This document shows, one piece after another, positions 1 through 6,665 of a stretch of 11,763 bases of DNA (positions are counted from its first letter, which is position 1; each line of letters starts with the position of its first letter). The notes under the pieces are model-generated. The model had not been told where the DNA came from, ran no database searches, and worked only from the letters and a program-made list of their open reading frames with translations. The DNA comes from JBFMHD01 sp040752395 [NCBI: Candidatus Hydrogenedentota bacterium]. Its GTDB lineage: Bacteria; JBFMHD01. Both the position numbers and the translations under genes were made by a program. The stretch covers positions 1 through 11,763 of the forward strand of contig JBFMHD010000076.1 of NCBI GenBank assembly GCA_040752395.1. Reading direction: 5' to 3'.

Positions 1-37
1 TTTTTATTCTCAAACTCAATCTCTCATCGAATCGCAT
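1..37 (-). CDS. Start of an unidentified gene, cut by the window edge
   Basis: Twelve codons read leftward from an ATG at 35-37, giving MRFDERLSLRIK and running off the window without a stop. A good Shine-Dalgarno (AGAGGAG, about 43-49) sits 5 bases upstream, inside a leader repeat that also carries the ribosome site of pyrC. The gene follows pyrD on the same strand after about 245 bp of repeats, so it may be co-transcribed with the pyr genes. Too little is visible to identify it. The call rests only on the ribosome site, the open frame and the parallel with pyrC. Confidence 0.45.
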   Translation of the reverse strand, partial: MRFDERLSLRIK

Positions 38-40
38 ATC

Positions 41-73
41 AACTCCTCTGAAAAACGCTGTAACTCTAATAAT
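41..73 (-). promoter_or_regulatory. Leader repeat D, copy 1 (contains a ribosome binding site)
   Basis: About 32 bp here are nearly identical to 3138-3172. Read on the minus strand, the block runs from ATTATTAGAGTTACAGC to the Shine-Dalgarno AGAGGAG, directly upstream of the start codon of the gene leaving the window. The other copy is in the same position relative to the pyrC start. A 5' leader shared by two unrelated genes suggests that a repeat brought in, or was kept for, a translation start signal. No riboswitch fold is recognised. Confidence 0.6.
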
Positions 74-79
74 TCGGGG

Positions 80-117
80 TACAGGCTACGGGCTACGGAC
101 TACAGCCGGCTGGAGCC
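80..117. repeat. Repeat B, copy 1: heptamer array ending in a GC-rich palindrome
   Basis: Three 7-bp units (AGGCTAC 83-89, GGGCTAC 90-96, GGACTAC 97-103) run into the perfect 10-bp palindrome CAGCCGGCTG (103-112). With the flanking GGACTA and GAGCC the centre forms an imperfect 21-bp hairpin. It is GC-rich against an AT-rich background. A second copy with four units is at 3222-3265. Confidence 0.75.
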
Positions 118-121
118 CCCT

Positions 122-199
122 ATGAAAAGTCTTGAGTCTTGAGTCTTGAGTCTTGAGTCCTGTTTTGACTCACGACTTGTGACTCACGACTCTTTTCAT
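122..199. repeat. Repeat A, copy 1: long hairpin of 7-bp units
   Basis: The order is ATGAA, AAGTC, four TTGAGTC units (132-159), a CTGTTTT loop (160-166), then GACTCAC, GACTTGT, GACTCAC and GACTCTT (167-194), then TTCAT. The right arm is the imperfect reverse complement of the left, so the whole 78 bp can fold into one long stem. Other copies are at 3284-3359 and 9905-9947. A bidirectional terminator or mRNA-end hairpin after pyrD is possible, but no clear T-tract is seen. Confidence 0.8.
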
Positions 200-202
200 A
201 TC

Positions 203-283
203 ATTTTTAGTTTTTCATCCTTTGTGCCTTTGTGCCTTTCCCTCCTGACTCACGACTCTTTGACTTCATAAACTGATTTTATG
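203..283. repeat. Repeat C copy 1, a partial repeat A arm, and a weak hairpin after pyrD
   Basis: 220-237 holds two 8-bp CTTTGTGC units, also found at 3361-3378 and 9988-10005. 247-260 repeats two right-arm units of repeat A (GACTCAC GACTCTT). 267-283 is a perfect 6-bp inverted repeat, CATAAA and TTTATG with a 5-base loop, starting at the base next to the pyrD stop codon. The hairpin is AT-rich, so a terminator role is doubtful. Confidence 0.55.
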
Positions 284-1102
284 TCATCTCCTATGGTAAT
301 TCTTTATGTTTTTTAAGATTCTTTTTACTGCGTCAGGATATATAAAATTTATACTGCCGATCTGCACTGCTTTAGCACCTGCTCTTAAGTATTCAATAAC
401 ATCCTCTGCCTTGGTAACACCACCTGATGCGATAACAGGAAGCCTTGTTTTTAGAACCACATTATATACATTATATAAACCCAGAGGCTTTATACAGGGT
501 CCTGATAAACCACCTCGTATGATTTTTTCATTTATTGATACCATTGCTGGATAGGTATTGGTTATACTTACAGCATCTGCACCATAATCTTCGCATATAG
601 AAACATATTCAAGGCAAAGATATGGCGGTAATTTTACCGAGATAAAACTATCTGTATTTTCTCTTAATGTTTTGAGTATTTTTTTAATATAGTTTTTATT
701 AACGAATGGCAAGATATTCTTATGTTTTATGTTGGGACAGGATATATTTAATTCATAACCGCTGATCTTTTTACTATTTTTTAGATAATTTATCAATGTT
801 CTCATCTCTTTGCAATCCTCTGCATATAGACTTACAAGAAAAATCGTGGGGAATTCTGTTTTGGCTATTATTTCTAAAAATTTAACCACGCCGGGATTTT
901 CTAATCCTACCGAGTTCACTATACCTGATGCTGTCTCAATAATGCGTGGGGCCGGGTTTCCTTTTCTGGGTTTCAAAGTAATGGTTTTACTTACAAACAT
1001 ACCTGCAAGAGAATAGTATTCCTTGTATTCATCACCGAGTCCAAACGTGCCACTTGCAATAACTAACGGATTTTTCAATTTCAGTTTCCCGAGATTAATC
1101 AT
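284..1102 (-). CDS. pyrD: Dihydroorotate dehydrogenase, class 1B catalytic subunit PyrD
   Basis: Oxidises dihydroorotate to orotate with FMN, the fourth step of de novo pyrimidine synthesis. The protein is soluble and works with PyrK, which passes electrons to NAD+. Seen in the 272 residues: an N-terminal IASGTFG motif (15-21), NSVGLENPG (63-71), NISCPN (119-124) with the catalytic cysteine C122 expected for class 1 enzymes, a lysine in SVKLPP (K157), N182 in SITNT, GGLSGP (197-202), and the FMN phosphate motif ASGGV (225-229). It is slightly shorter than the roughly 300 residues common in the family, mainly at the C-terminus. Class 1B rather than 1A or 2 follows from the cysteine and the adjacent pyrK. 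The start overlaps the pyrK stop by four bases (ATGA). Confidence is high. Confidence 0.96.
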   Translation of the reverse strand: MINLGKLKLKNPLVIASGTFGLGDEYKEYYSLAGMFVSKTITLKPRKGNPAPRIIETASGIVNSVGLENPGVVKFLEIIAKTEFPTIFLVSLYAEDCKEMRTLINYLKNSKKISGYELNISCPNIKHKNILPFVNKNYIKKILKTLRENTDSFISVKLPPYLCLEYVSICEDYGADAVSITNTYPAMVSINEKIIRGGLSGPCIKPLGLYNVYNVVLKTRLPVIASGGVTKAEDVIEYLRAGAKAVQIGSINFIYPDAVKRILKNIKNYHRR

Positions 1103-1848
1103 AAAACAATCTCCCTGGCATTAAAAACAGGTCCATCTTTACAGACCCGGTAATAACCTTTTCCATCCCTCCTTTCAACCGGGCAGGCATAACATACGCC
1201 AAAACCACAACCCATCCTTTCTTCAAGCGATACCTCTATAAAAAAAATATATCTATGTAATTTTTTATAAACAGTCCTTATCATTTCAACAGGGCCACAG
1301 GTATAACAACGAGTGTATTGTTCTAGTTTAGAAAGATAATCTGTCACTAATCCGTGTGTATCTTCAAAAATTATCCTTGCTTCTATATTATTGAGAATAT
1401 TTTCTGGTAATTCTTTTTTTGATTTTATACCATATAAAAAAGTATACTTCACCTTCATCTCTTTTAATTTCTTTATTAGATAAAATACCGGTGCCAACCC
1501 TGTCCCACCACTCACAACAAGCACATTATCTGTTTTACTATCAAGATTAATATTAAAGCCCTTGCCAAGCGGACCCAAAATAGAAAGATAATCATTCTTT
1601 CTAAGATGAGTTAAATTTTCCGTACCTCTGCCTACAATTTTATAAAGAAGACTTGTACTGTCTTTCTCTATATCCATAATACTGAATGGCCTTCTTAGAT
1701 AAGGGTCGGTCTCGTTTTCTTTTCTACAAAGAACCTCCACAAACTGACCCGGGACCACGTTTTTAAAATCCTTTGTGAGAAGTTTAAGTAAATAATAATT
1801 TTGTGAAACTTTTTCATTATATAGAACTTTTATTACAAACTCTTTCAT
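1099..1848 (-). CDS. pyrK: Dihydroorotate dehydrogenase electron-transfer subunit PyrK
   Basis: An FAD and [2Fe-2S] protein that relays electrons from FMN in PyrD to NAD+, forming a PyrD2-PyrK2 complex in characterised relatives. The 249 residues show the ferredoxin-reductase-like order: an FAD-binding beta-barrel with RRPFS (52-56), an NAD-binding domain with GGTGLAP (114-120) and YTCGP (182-186), then a C-terminal cluster-binding loop with cysteines C214, C219, C222 and C236 (CX4CX2CX13C). This cysteine pattern separates PyrK from other reductases. The gene overlaps pyrC upstream and pyrD downstream by four bases each, so translation is probably coupled. Length is normal for the family. Confidence 0.96.
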   Translation of the reverse strand: MKEFVIKVLYNEKVSQNYYLLKLLTKDFKNVVPGQFVEVLCRKENETDPYLRRPFSIMDIEKDSTSLLYKIVGRGTENLTHLRKNDYLSILGPLGKGFNINLDSKTDNVLVVSGGTGLAPVFYLIKKLKEMKVKYTFLYGIKSKKELPENILNNIEARIIFEDTHGLVTDYLSKLEQYTRCYTCGPVEMIRTVYKKLHRYIFFIEVSLEERMGCGFGVCYACPVERRDGKGYYRVCKDGPVFNAREIVL

Positions 1849-3134
1849 AATCGTTCTCTATCAAGTAATATTTTGCCTTTATAAACAACTTTTTCCACAC
1901 AGCCTTCTAATTCTTTATTCAAAAAAGGTGTATTACAGCTTTTAGATTTTAAAAATTCTTTGTTAATCTTTATCTTTGTTTTTGGATTAAAGACAATAAA
2001 TTCAGCGCTGCTCCCCTTTTTAATTTCTATTTTATCAATCCCTAAAATTTTTCTCGGGTTAATTGAGAAGGTTTTCAGGATAACATTCCAGTTTATTTTT
2101 TTAGGTTTGATAAGATAATTATAAATAGAGACTAAAGCAATATCAAGCCCTATAATTCCAAAGGGTGCATTGATAAAATCCTGATTTTTTTCAAAAATAG
2201 TATGTGGTGCGTGGTCTGTAGCGATACAATCGATATAACCATTTTTAAGACCATCAAGTAATTTTCTATTATCTTCTACTCTTCGAAGCGGTGGATTCAT
2301 CTTAAAATTTGTATCATAATCCTCTATGTCTTTCTCTGAAAATATTAAATGATGTGGCGTAACTTCACAGGTTACGTTTACCCCCCTCTCTTTGTATCTT
2401 TTAATAATATCTAAACTACAAGCAGTAGAGATATGTTGTATATGAACCCTTGCTCTGGTCAGCTCTGCTAAACGTAAATCCCTTTCAATACATATTTCTT
2501 CGCTTGCTTGCGGTATGCCAGGAAGCCCAAGTTTTATTGCAGTCTCACCCTCGGTTATTACACCACCTTCTGATAATTCCTTAACCTCACAATGGCAGCT
2601 GACTATAATATTAAAATTTTTAGAGTATTCCATTGCTCTTCTTAACATTAATGGGTTTGAAACAGGATTACCATCATCTGTAATCATAACTATACCTTTA
2701 TCAGCCATATCACCTATCTCGGCGAAATTTTCGCCATTTCTATTTTGAGTTATACAACCTGCAATATATACCGGGATCCTTGACCTCTCTTTTGATAAAG
2801 ATTTAACAAAAGTGACTACAGAGCCTGTATCAATAGCCGGGTCAGTATTTGGCATACAGACAATGGCTGTGATACCGCTATTTATAGCAGCTTCTGTTCC
2901 TGTCTCTATTGTTTCTTCATCTTCTCTCCCTGGCTCTCTTAGATGTGTATGCATATCAAATAATCCAGGAAGAATAATCTTATCTTTACAATTATAGATA
3001 ATAGTTGATTTATCTGGTTCAAACTTATTCTCTACCCCTATTATTCTATCATCTTCTATGAGTATATCTTTTCTTTGCGGCCGGGGATTATCTTCGTAAA
3101 CTATTGACCCGTTTTTAAATAACAATTTTGCCAC
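1845..3134 (-). CDS. pyrC: Dihydroorotase (class I, zinc amidohydrolase)
   Basis: Cyclises N-carbamoyl-aspartate to dihydroorotate, the substrate of the PyrD-PyrK enzyme encoded just downstream. In the 429 residues the metal ligands are visible in order: DMHTH (H62, H64), ITDDG (D153 or D154), SCHCE (H181), HIQHIST (H234) and ATDHAPH (catalytic D307, H311). GREDEETIETG and CMPNTDP are further class I signatures. The start is GTG (3132-3134), chosen because AGAGGAGG lies 6 bases upstream within leader repeat D and because the next residues AKLLFKNG match the family start. It is the first gene of a pyrC-pyrK-pyrD operon. No PyrR attenuator is recognised upstream; that region is repeat DNA. Confidence 0.96.
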   Translation of the reverse strand: MAKLLFKNGSIVYEDNPRPQRKDILIEDDRIIGVENKFEPDKSTIIYNCKDKIILPGLFDMHTHLREPGREDEETIETGTEAAINSGITAIVCMPNTDPAIDTGSVVTFVKSLSKERSRIPVYIAGCITQNRNGENFAEIGDMADKGIVMITDDGNPVSNPLMLRRAMEYSKNFNIIVSCHCEVKELSEGGVITEGETAIKLGLPGIPQASEEICIERDLRLAELTRARVHIQHISTACSLDIIKRYKERGVNVTCEVTPHHLIFSEKDIEDYDTNFKMNPPLRRVEDNRKLLDGLKNGYIDCIATDHAPHTIFEKNQDFINAPFGIIGLDIALVSIYNYLIKPKKINWNVILKTFSINPRKILGIDKIEIKKGSSAEFIVFNPKTKIKINKEFLKSKSCNTPFLNKELEGCVEKVVYKGKILLDRERL

Positions 3135-3137
3135 AGA

Positions 3138-3172
3138 AACCTCCTCTGAAAAACGCTGTAACTCTAATAATA
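3138..3172 (-). promoter_or_regulatory. Leader repeat D, copy 2, with the pyrC ribosome binding site
   Basis: Nearly identical over about 32 bp to 41-73. On the minus strand it ends in AGAGGAGGTT, 6 bases before the pyrC GTG start. Conservation between two unrelated genes extends well upstream of the Shine-Dalgarno, through TTACAGCGTTTTTC and AGAGTT. Confidence 0.65.
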
Positions 3173-3178
3173 TTAAAT

Positions 3179-3203
3179 AGAAGCAAGAGGCAAGATAACG
3201 GAA
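3179..3203 (+). repeat. Repeat E, plus orientation (GAAGCAA/GAGGCAA units)
   Basis: GAAGCAA and GAGGCAA units followed by GATAACGG. The reverse complement of this block occurs at 3397-3426, so the two lie as inverted arms around repeats B, A and C. A third copy sits inside a coding region at 5206-5242. Confidence 0.7.
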
Positions 3204-3221
3204 GAAGTGAGAGGTGTCAGG

Positions 3222-3265
3222 ACGGGCTACAGGCTACAGGCTACGGACTACAGCCGGCTGGAGCC
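3222..3265. repeat. Repeat B, copy 2: four heptamers and GC palindrome
   Basis: Units GGGCTAC, AGGCTAC, AGGCTAC and GGACTAC (3224-3251) run into CAGCCGGCTG (3251-3260) and GAGCC. It matches 80-117 but has one more heptamer. It lies, as at locus 1, between leader D and hairpin A. Confidence 0.75.
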
Positions 3266-3283
3266 AAAAGCCCAGAGCCTGCT

Positions 3284-3359
3284 GAAAAGTCTTGAGTCTT
3301 GAGTCTTGAGTCTCGAGTCCTGTTTTGACTCACGACTTGCGACTTGTGACTCTTTTCAT
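3284..3359. repeat. Repeat A, copy 2: long hairpin of 7-bp units
   Basis: Left arm: three TTGAGTC units and one TCGAGTC (3292-3319). Loop: CTGTTTT (3320-3326). Right arm: GACTCAC, GACTTGC, GACTTGT, GACTCTT (3327-3354), then TTCAT. It has four units per arm, as at 122-199, but the unit variants differ, so the two copies are not one recent perfect duplication. Confidence 0.8.
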
Positions 3360-3360
3360 A

Positions 3361-3438
3361 CTTTGTGCCTCTGTGCCTCTCTCGTTATCTTTCTTTCCGT
3401 TATCTTGCTTCTTGCTTCTTGCTTCTTTCGTTATCTTG
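3361..3438 (-). repeat. Repeat C copy 2 followed by repeat E in minus orientation
   Basis: 3361-3378 is CTTTGTGC plus a one-base variant. 3381-3438 holds three CGTTATCTT motifs (from 3383, 3398 and 3429) and a run of CTTGCTT heptamers (about 3403-3426). On the minus strand the last motif supplies the in-frame TAA (3431-3433) that ends the remnant of the Wzy-TPR gene. Confidence 0.65.
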
Positions 3439-3524
3439 ATAATAGCCGCTGTATGCAGAGCTTTAAGTATGATTCTGCTATATTAACTGTATTTAGTTTA
3501 CCTACCGTGTCAATAACTTTTGAA
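3431..3524 (-). pseudogene. Remnant copy of the 3' end of the Wzy-TPR gene (left direct repeat)
   Basis: 3455-3520 matches 4367-4432, the last codons of the 678-residue Wzy-TPR gene, at 63 of 66 bases. Read on the minus strand it gives KVIDTVGKLNTVNIAESYLK, then LCIQRLLSR and a TAA at 3431-3433. The live gene ends instead LKLCF with a TAG. This is not a gene but a detached 3' end. It is probably the original end of the Wzy gene, separated from the body when the MNT-HEPN cassette arrived. Upstream of 3524 the frame no longer resembles a TPR. Confidence 0.8.
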
Positions 3525-3610
3525 CTCTTTTTTCCTTGCACTTCTTTCCTATTTTTTCTATTCTTTGCTTATAAATAGAAGCTTATGTCAAAACAAAATT
3601 TCGAGGTTTT

Positions 3611-3949
3611 ATGTCTATTCCTTGGGAAATAACTCCACAGAAGGTTAAAACTGTTGTTGATAGAATAATCGAAATCAGCAAGCCGCAACGGATTATTCTT
3701 TTTGGTTCTTATATCAATGGAAACACAAACCGAAACAGTGATCTTGATGTACTTGTGGTGATGAAAGAAAAACTTGAAAACCCTCGAAAAGAAAGTGTTA
3801 GAATTCGCCGTTTTCTGAAAGGTATATTAATGCCGATAGATATTTTGGTCATTCACGAAAAACTATTGAAAGAAATTGCCAATACCCCTGGTTTAATTTA
3901 CCGAGAAGCTATTAAAAATGGAAGGGTTGTGTATGAAGCCACCACCTGA
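3611..3949 (+). CDS. MNT-type minimal nucleotidyltransferase, probable antitoxin of a HEPN/MNT module
   Basis: 112 residues with the polymerase-beta-fold signature GSX10DXD: G32 S33, then D44 and D46 in NSDLDVLVV. A further aspartate follows in MPIDILVIH. In characterised HEPN/MNT pairs the MNT protein adenylylates and silences its HEPN partner. That role is inferred here from pairing, not shown. The start ATG has a weak GAGG (3603-3606). The stop (TGA, 3947-3949) overlaps the HEPN start, so the two are translationally coupled. The gene is on the plus strand, against its neighbours, and lies within a cassette bounded by duplicated Wzy-TPR sequence, which suggests acquisition. No clear promoter was found in 3525-3610. 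Confidence 0.85.
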   Translation: MSIPWEITPQKVKTVVDRIIEISKPQRIILFGSYINGNTNRNSDLDVLVVMKEKLENPRKESVRIRRFLKGILMPIDILVIHEKLLKEIANTPGLIYREAIKNGRVVYEATT

Positions 3950-4364
3950 GAAATATATCCCTGCTTCCCCTGAAGAATGGTTAACACATGCTAAAAGTGA
4001 TTTAAAATTCGCGAAACTCGGAATGAATCAGGATGTTTTGCGAGAACAAATATGTTTCCATGCTCAACAGGCTGTTGAAAAAGCAGTCAAATCGGTATTA
4101 GCCTTATTTAAAGTTGACTTTCCTTTTACTCATGACATAGAAGAACTTCTTGATATCTGTGAAATAGCAGGAATTTTAATTCCCTTAGAGTTATCAGATA
4201 TTGGCATGTTAACGCCATATGCTGTCGAAAGTCGTTACCCTGGCTATTGGGGTGAGATATTGGAAAATGATGTAACAGAAGCTATAATATTTGCTGAAAA
4301 AACAATAAAATGGGCAGAAGACCAGATAGAAAAAAAGGCAAGTGAGGAGCACTTCTGTAACTAA
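3933..4364 (+). CDS. HEPN-domain protein, probable toxin partner of the upstream MNT
   Basis: 143 residues from the ATG at 3933, preferred because GAAGGG lies 6 bases upstream; an in-frame ATG at 3918 would add five residues. All-helical HEPN family: helix-1 motif EWLTHAKSDLKFA, then CFHAQQAVEKAVKSVL (41-56), FTHDIEELL (65-73) and ESRYPG (99-104). The RX4HXY motif of HepT-type ribonuclease toxins is not evident, so toxicity is uncertain. The alternative is a substrate-binding or non-toxic partner. It overlaps the MNT gene by 17 bases. Its TAA (4362-4364) overlaps the stop of the convergent Wzy-TPR gene, with the duplicated segment beginning three bases later. Confidence 0.82.
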   Translation: MKPPPEKYIPASPEEWLTHAKSDLKFAKLGMNQDVLREQICFHAQQAVEKAVKSVLALFKVDFPFTHDIEELLDICEIAGILIPLELSDIGMLTPYAVESRYPGYWGEILENDVTEAIIFAEKTIKWAEDQIEKKASEEHFCN

Positions 4365-6397
4365 AAGCAGAGCTTTAAGTATGATTCTGCTATATTAACT
4401 GTATTTGGTTTACCTGCTGTGTCAATAACTTTTTGGAAATATGATTTAGCTTTCTCTATCTCCCCTTTTTTGAAATAAATTATACCAAGACTACATATCG
4501 CATCTATGTTTTTATGATTTAATTCAATTGCTTTGTTGTAAAAGTTTATAGCGGTTTCGGTCTCGCCTAATTTATCGAGTGAGAGTCCGGCATTTAACCA
4601 TTCAGCATCACTCCTGCTTGCGCCACTACGCAATAACTCTTTGTAAAACCATTTCAACGAACGAGTAAATTCATTCAGTCTGAATAATAAAGCACCAGCA
4701 TTTCTTGCAAGCCCGGTTATACTGGGATCATTTCCAAACCCTGACTCATAATAATTTAATGCTCTCTCATAATCTTTCTTAGATTCATAAAATAAGCCGC
4801 AGTTACCCCAGGCTTCAGCATAACCAGGATGTATCCTCAATGCTTTTACAAAACATATCACACCATCTGCATTACCTGATTTTAATAAGACATCACCCGC
4901 AGAATTTATGTAATCTTCAAAATAAGGTGCGCTCTTAATGGCTTTTATAAAATAATCTCTGGACCTTTTGTAATCATTATAAGCATCTCTGTAAATCATC
5001 CCCATTCTATAATACCCTATCCTTGGGTCTTTCTCTAATCTCTCATGTAAAGAGAGATGTTTAATGGCTTGTTCGGCATAACTTAAATTTTTTTGAGAGA
5101 TGAAAAGATCGTGAAATAAAGAACCGTATCTTAAATGTATGTCAGCTGTTAGTTGCGATAAACACCATAACATCACAGGAACTATTAAGATAATATTGCG
5201 GTTTTCCGTTATCTTGCTTCTTGCCTCTTGCTTCTTGCCTCTAAATTCTACCTGAAACTGGTTGATTACTCTTCGCGCTATTAACCCAAGATACATAAAA
5301 AACATAAAAGAGGTTCCAGGATTATGAAGGTTGTAGGTAAAAAAACTATTAGAGATCGCACCGAAAACTCCTGCTGCAAACGGTAATAGATCAGAGTGTG
5401 ACCTCAAAACCGTTAAACTAAAAATTATAACTGAAGTAAAAAATAAAATCGAGGTGACTAATCCTGCCTCAACTGCGATATATAAAAATTCGTTATGAGG
5501 GCTCTCTACTCGCGATTTCCCTGATATTATCTTCTCCTCATAAAGCCGGTATAAAGGATAAACTAAATTGAATTGACCATAAGCGATACCTGCTTTGGCC
5601 TCTTTAATCATCATAATCGAACTCTGCCAGGAATATAATCTAAAAAGACGGCTGCTTGATAACGGAAAAATTTTTTTATATAGATAAATCCCTGATAAAG
5701 TTATAAAAACTAAAATTAATATAAATGAATAAATTTTCAGTTTCTTGTTAAAAACTTTTATAAAATAATAACAAAAAATAATAAAGATAGAAGTTAAGGC
5801 ACCAATTAACGCTCCCTCAGACTGCGTTCTGTAGATTACATAAAATATAAAAATCGTGCTACTCAGCAAGAATAAAGTAATAAATTTGTCAGAATATGCT
5901 CTGATTGTAAGAAATATTCCTATTGGTAGAATAAAGACAAGATATTCACCAAAGAAGTTGGGGTTCCCAAAAGTAGCTATCATCCCGGAATCTTTCTCCC
6001 AATTACCAATAAAAAAATTGTAAAGATTTAAATATCCATAAATCGCCAAACCACTTCCCACTACAAATATTAGTAAAAGTATTTTAAGAAAATCACTCCC
6101 ATTCTCTCTAAATAAGATATAAACTGATATTAAAGTGAGTAAATGAACCAGCTCTTTATATAAATCTATTCTGTTTACTACATAAAATGAAGATATTAGA
6201 GAGATTATTATACATACAATCATTATCCTCTCAAATTTAATAAGATTTATATTATTGATTCTTATAAAACAAAGACCTGAAAAAGTAAGGATAACCAGAA
6301 AAAGCCATTTAACAATTAATGCACCTGTGGTTGTTGCAGTATCACAGCATAACGGTATTATAACTATTAAAAGTTTCGAAATAAACTCAGATATCAT
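4361..6397 (-). CDS. O-antigen ligase/Wzy-like membrane protein with C-terminal TPR domain
   Basis: 678 residues. Residues 1-375 are mostly hydrophobic with many membrane segments. Family landmarks are TFGNPNFFGEYL (142-153) and, in the large periplasmic loop of the Wzy_C domain, SPHNEFLYIAVEAGL (299-313). After a basic segment (386-400) there is one more membrane span (401-418), then tetratricopeptide repeats to the end, probably periplasmic. Relatives polymerise or ligate surface polysaccharide, or glycosylate proteins; which one cannot be told here. It is a paralogue of the 643-residue protein encoded upstream. Two oddities: the basic segment RGKKQEARSKITENR is encoded by intergenic repeat E, and the 3' end is duplicated at 3455. 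The start overlaps the MNT gene by 11 bases. Confidence 0.88.
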   Translation of the reverse strand: MISEFISKLLIVIIPLCCDTATTTGALIVKWLFLVILTFSGLCFIRINNINLIKFERIMIVCIIISLISSFYVVNRIDLYKELVHLLTLISVYILFRENGSDFLKILLLIFVVGSGLAIYGYLNLYNFFIGNWEKDSGMIATFGNPNFFGEYLVFILPIGIFLTIRAYSDKFITLFLLSSTIFIFYVIYRTQSEGALIGALTSIFIIFCYYFIKVFNKKLKIYSFILILVFITLSGIYLYKKIFPLSSSRLFRLYSWQSSIMMIKEAKAGIAYGQFNLVYPLYRLYEEKIISGKSRVESPHNEFLYIAVEAGLVTSILFFTSVIIFSLTVLRSHSDLLPFAAGVFGAISNSFFTYNLHNPGTSFMFFMYLGLIARRVINQFQVEFRGKKQEARSKITENRNIILIVPVMLWCLSQLTADIHLRYGSLFHDLFISQKNLSYAEQAIKHLSLHERLEKDPRIGYYRMGMIYRDAYNDYKRSRDYFIKAIKSAPYFEDYINSAGDVLLKSGNADGVICFVKALRIHPGYAEAWGNCGLFYESKKDYERALNYYESGFGNDPSITGLARNAGALLFRLNEFTRSLKWFYKELLRSGASRSDAEWLNAGLSLDKLGETETAINFYNKAIELNHKNIDAICSLGIIYFKKGEIEKAKSYFQKVIDTAGKPNTVNIAESYLKLCF
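4367..4432. repeat. Right direct repeat bounding the MNT-HEPN cassette (live Wzy-TPR 3' end)
   Basis: Matches 3455-3520 with three substitutions and no gaps, at a fixed offset of 912 bp. It encodes the last 22 or so residues of the Wzy-TPR protein, up to KLC. The match stops at the last sense codon, so the cassette junction supplies the final F and the TAG stop. Confidence 0.85.
5206..5242 (-). repeat. Repeat E inserted in frame in a coding region
   Basis: A 37-bp block of GAGGCAA and GAAGCAA heptamers ending in GATAACGG on the minus strand. Over its first 32 bases it matches the intergenic copy at 3397 with about two differences. In the Wzy-TPR frame it encodes GKKQEARSKITE, between the end of the Wzy_C domain and the last membrane span. 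The 643-residue paralogue has no such basic heptamer-derived run at the equivalent place. Confidence 0.75.
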
Positions 6398-6665
6398 CCT
6401 GTTGCTTCGCTTGATTGTAAATTCTTTCTGCTAACCCGAACTCTCTACTGTTTTCAGGCAGAGCGCGAAGTTCGGTAATTAGGGTAGCACTAACATCAAG
6501 ATAATCTCTGTGTATATCATCTACCACAACTGCCACATCTATATCACTATCTGCGATTTCTATACCTTTAGCATATGAACCATAAATAATTATTTTTTTA
6601 ACAGGAATATAAGTTCGTACAATATCAGCATATTGTTTTACTGATTCAATAACTGAACTATCCAT
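6387..6665 (-). CDS. MNT-type minimal nucleotidyltransferase, second HEPN/MNT module
   Basis: 92 residues with GSX10DXD: G29 S30, then D41 and D43 in DSDIDVAVV. A third catalytic acid is not obvious, though ENSREFGLAERIYN (75-88) is the C-terminal motif often seen in this group. It is the likely antitoxin of the HEPN protein encoded directly upstream, whose gene it overlaps by 28 bases. Here the order is HEPN then MNT, the reverse of the 3611-4364 module, and the proteins are clearly different. The 3' end overlaps the start of the Wzy-TPR gene by 11 bases, so the module looks settled in the operon rather than newly arrived. Confidence 0.85.
   Translation of the reverse strand: MDSSVIESVKQYADIVRTYIPVKKIIIYGSYAKGIEIADSDIDVAVVVDDIHRDYLDVSATLITELRALPENSREFGLAERIYNQAKQQDDI

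Noticed and set aside
306-1016. Plus-strand open frames at 306-554 and 810-1016
   Set aside because: They lie wholly inside pyrD on the other strand, have no family features, and mirror the codons of a clearly recognised gene.
2515-2997. Plus-strand open frames within pyrC
   Set aside because: Antisense shadows of a well-conserved dihydroorotase.
3306-3578. Plus-strand open frame of 90 codons covering the repeats upstream of the MNT gene
   Set aside because: It runs through hairpin A, repeat C, repeat E and the Wzy remnant, with low-complexity Cys/Leu/Ser-rich sequence. It reflects stop-free heptamer repeats rather than a gene.
4033-4062. RX5H in REQICFH of the plus-strand HEPN protein as the catalytic ribonuclease motif
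   Set aside because: It lies in the second helix, in the common HAQQAVEK segment, not at the C-terminal helix position of the known RX4-6H motif.
4361-4364. Terminator between the convergent HEPN and Wzy-TPR genes
   Set aside because: The stop codons overlap and there is no hairpin with a T-tract.
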